Positions 5,543 through 6,302 of a stretch of DNA of 6,302 nt are shown piece after piece. The DNA lies in contig CAMKAR010000134.1 of NCBI GenBank assembly GCA_946410535.1, positions 1 through 6,302 of the forward strand, given 5' to 3'. The notes under the pieces were generated by a model. It did no database searches, was not told the DNA's origin, and worked only from the letters and a program-made list of their open reading frames with translations. The translations under genes were made by a program, and so were the position numbers. This DNA comes from an uncultured Bacteroidales bacterium. Its GTDB lineage: Bacteria; Bacteroidota; Bacteroidia; Bacteroidales; F082. The first letter of the stretch is position 1; every line of letters starts with the position of its first letter.

Positions 5543-6302
5543 ATGGGCGTTAGGACCTTTTTCAACGATATGATTGCTCGCGACAACTACGACGAGGTGA
5601 TGGAATACCTTGCCGTGACGGAGACCCAGCATGCCCCGATGTTTGAGTTTGCCGAGGCTCCCGACCAGTTGCGCGAGTTGATCGAAGTGGCCCAAACGCC
5701 CCGTGGCCCCGAACGCTCGCAGTGGCTCAACGACTATGCCGAACGCTCTTGGGCCGTGCCCGATGGCGAGGCCGAGGTGCTCCTATCCAAAGACCACCTC
5801 AACGCCATCCGTTACCTCAACCGTTACCTCCGCCGCGCCAATGCCAAGCTGAAGCAAGACGGCTATTTCGTGTGCAGCTTCGACACCGCACAGAAACGCC
5901 GTGCCCAAATCTTCAGCAAATACCCCAAGTTTTTTGCTTACATTGTCTATTTCTTTGATTTCCTTTGGCATAGGGTATGCCCGAAGGTTGGCTTGACGCG
6001 CCGCTTCTACTATTGGTGCACACGCAAGGTGCGCAAGGTGTTTCCGCGTCCCGAAGTGCTTGGCAGGCTCTATTATTGCGGTTTCGACGTGGTCAGCGAA
6101 CAATACATCCACGACCGCTATTGCGTCATCGCGCAGAAGAAACGCCAGCCGAGCAAGGAACCACACACCTACGGGGCACTCATCCGCCTGCGCCGCGTGG
6201 GCAAGGGCGGCAAGGTGTTCAACGTGTTCAAGTTCCGCACCATGTATGCCTATTCCGAGTATTTGCAGACCTATATCTACGAGAACAACGACTTGGATGT
6301 GG
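5543..6302 (+). CDS. polyprenyl-phosphate sugar transferase (bacterial sugar transferase family) with unusual N-terminal domain; 3' end outside window
   Basis: From ATG 5543 an open frame runs off the window edge (253 codons seen). Residues 209-234 read YGALIRLRRVGKGGKVFNVFKFRTM, the start of the bacterial sugar transferase (phosphoglycosyl transferase) domain with its R-x-G-K-x-G-K and KFRTM motifs. The catalytic Asp-Glu of the DELPQ motif lies beyond 6302, so activity cannot be judged. Such enzymes attach a sugar-1-phosphate from a UDP-sugar to undecaprenyl phosphate at the inner membrane. The first 200 residues are not the usual transmembrane region. They contain a soluble-looking part (1-125, with LNRYLRRANAKLKQDGYFVC at 92-111), one aromatic hydrophobic segment (about 128-146), and EVLGRLYYCGFDVVSE (171-186). 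The last two blocks faintly recall the C-terminal half of a class I methyltransferase. I believe similar Bacteroidota proteins exist. Start chosen because it follows wbpE by 13 bp and gives the full conserved N-terminus. Confidence 0.82.
   Translation, partial: MGVRTFFNDMIARDNYDEVMEYLAVTETQHAPMFEFAEAPDQLRELIEVAQTPRGPERSQWLNDYAERSWAVPDGEAEVLLSKDHLNAIRYLNRYLRRANAKLKQDGYFVCSFDTAQKRRAQIFSKYPKFFAYIVYFFDFLWHRVCPKVGLTRRFYYWCTRKVRKVFPRPEVLGRLYYCGFDVVSEQYIHDRYCVIAQKKRQPSKEPHTYGALIRLRRVGKGGKVFNVFKFRTMYAYSEYLQTYIYENNDLDV

Noticed and set aside
4657..5586. Minus-strand open frame of 309 codons opposite the aminotransferase
   Set aside because: It is entirely antisense to a strongly conserved aminotransferase and its Val/Asp/Gly-rich translation matches no family I know.
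5722..5958. Small + strand open frame inside the sugar transferase gene
   Set aside because: It lies in another frame of a gene with a continuous, recognisable product; the translation is Arg/Pro-rich out-of-frame noise.
5543..6302. Possible loss of the catalytic Asp-Glu dyad in the sugar transferase (SE at residues 238-239 after KFRTM)
   Set aside because: The dyad of this family lies in the later DELPQ motif, which is beyond the window edge, so the residues just after KFRTM say nothing about catalysis.

Overview
The window looks like a chromosomal piece from a member of the Bacteroidota, probably Bacteroidales. The reasons are the protein sequences as I recognise them, a TAnnTTTG-type -7 promoter element upstream of the lutA-like gene, and the scarcity of clear Shine-Dalgarno sequences before the starts. 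No species can be named from sequence alone. All recognised genes are on the + strand.

Left part (1-2866), a tightly packed housekeeping group: the 3' end of tsaE (tRNA t6A modification), a small putative lipoprotein with a degenerate thioredoxin fold, aroB (3-dehydroquinate synthase) and aroA (EPSP synthase). tsaE and the lipoprotein gene share an ATGA overlap, and aroB and aroA overlap by 8 bp, so the group is probably one transcript. aroB and aroA supply steps 2 and 6 of the shikimate pathway.

Middle (2867-3770): a short spacer with a good Bacteroidota -7 box, then a solitary LutA/YkgE-type cysteine-rich protein (two CCG domains). It is followed by a 70-bp imperfect inverted repeat of a REP-like family (core CTTCGACAGGCTCAG).

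Right part (3771-6302), a surface-polysaccharide segment: a WbpD/WlbB-like left-handed beta-helix N-acetyltransferase, a WbpE-like PLP sugar aminotransferase, and the first 253 codons of a polyprenyl-phosphate sugar transferase with an unusual roughly 200-residue N-terminal extension. The acetyltransferase and aminotransferase perform consecutive steps in making 2,3-diacetamido-uronic acid nucleotide sugars. The third enzyme probably starts or extends an O-antigen or capsule repeat unit on a lipid carrier.

The most noteworthy observation is that the REP-like core found in the lutA-wbpD spacer also occurs inside aroA. There it reads in frame as part of an apparent 12-residue (36-nt) insertion in a loop just before the conserved SLQGD motif. 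Catalytic residues are intact, so this looks like a mobile palindromic repeat domesticated within an essential-type enzyme. No RNA genes, CRISPR arrays, complete insertion sequences or origins were seen, and no gene-free stretch exceeds 100 bp.
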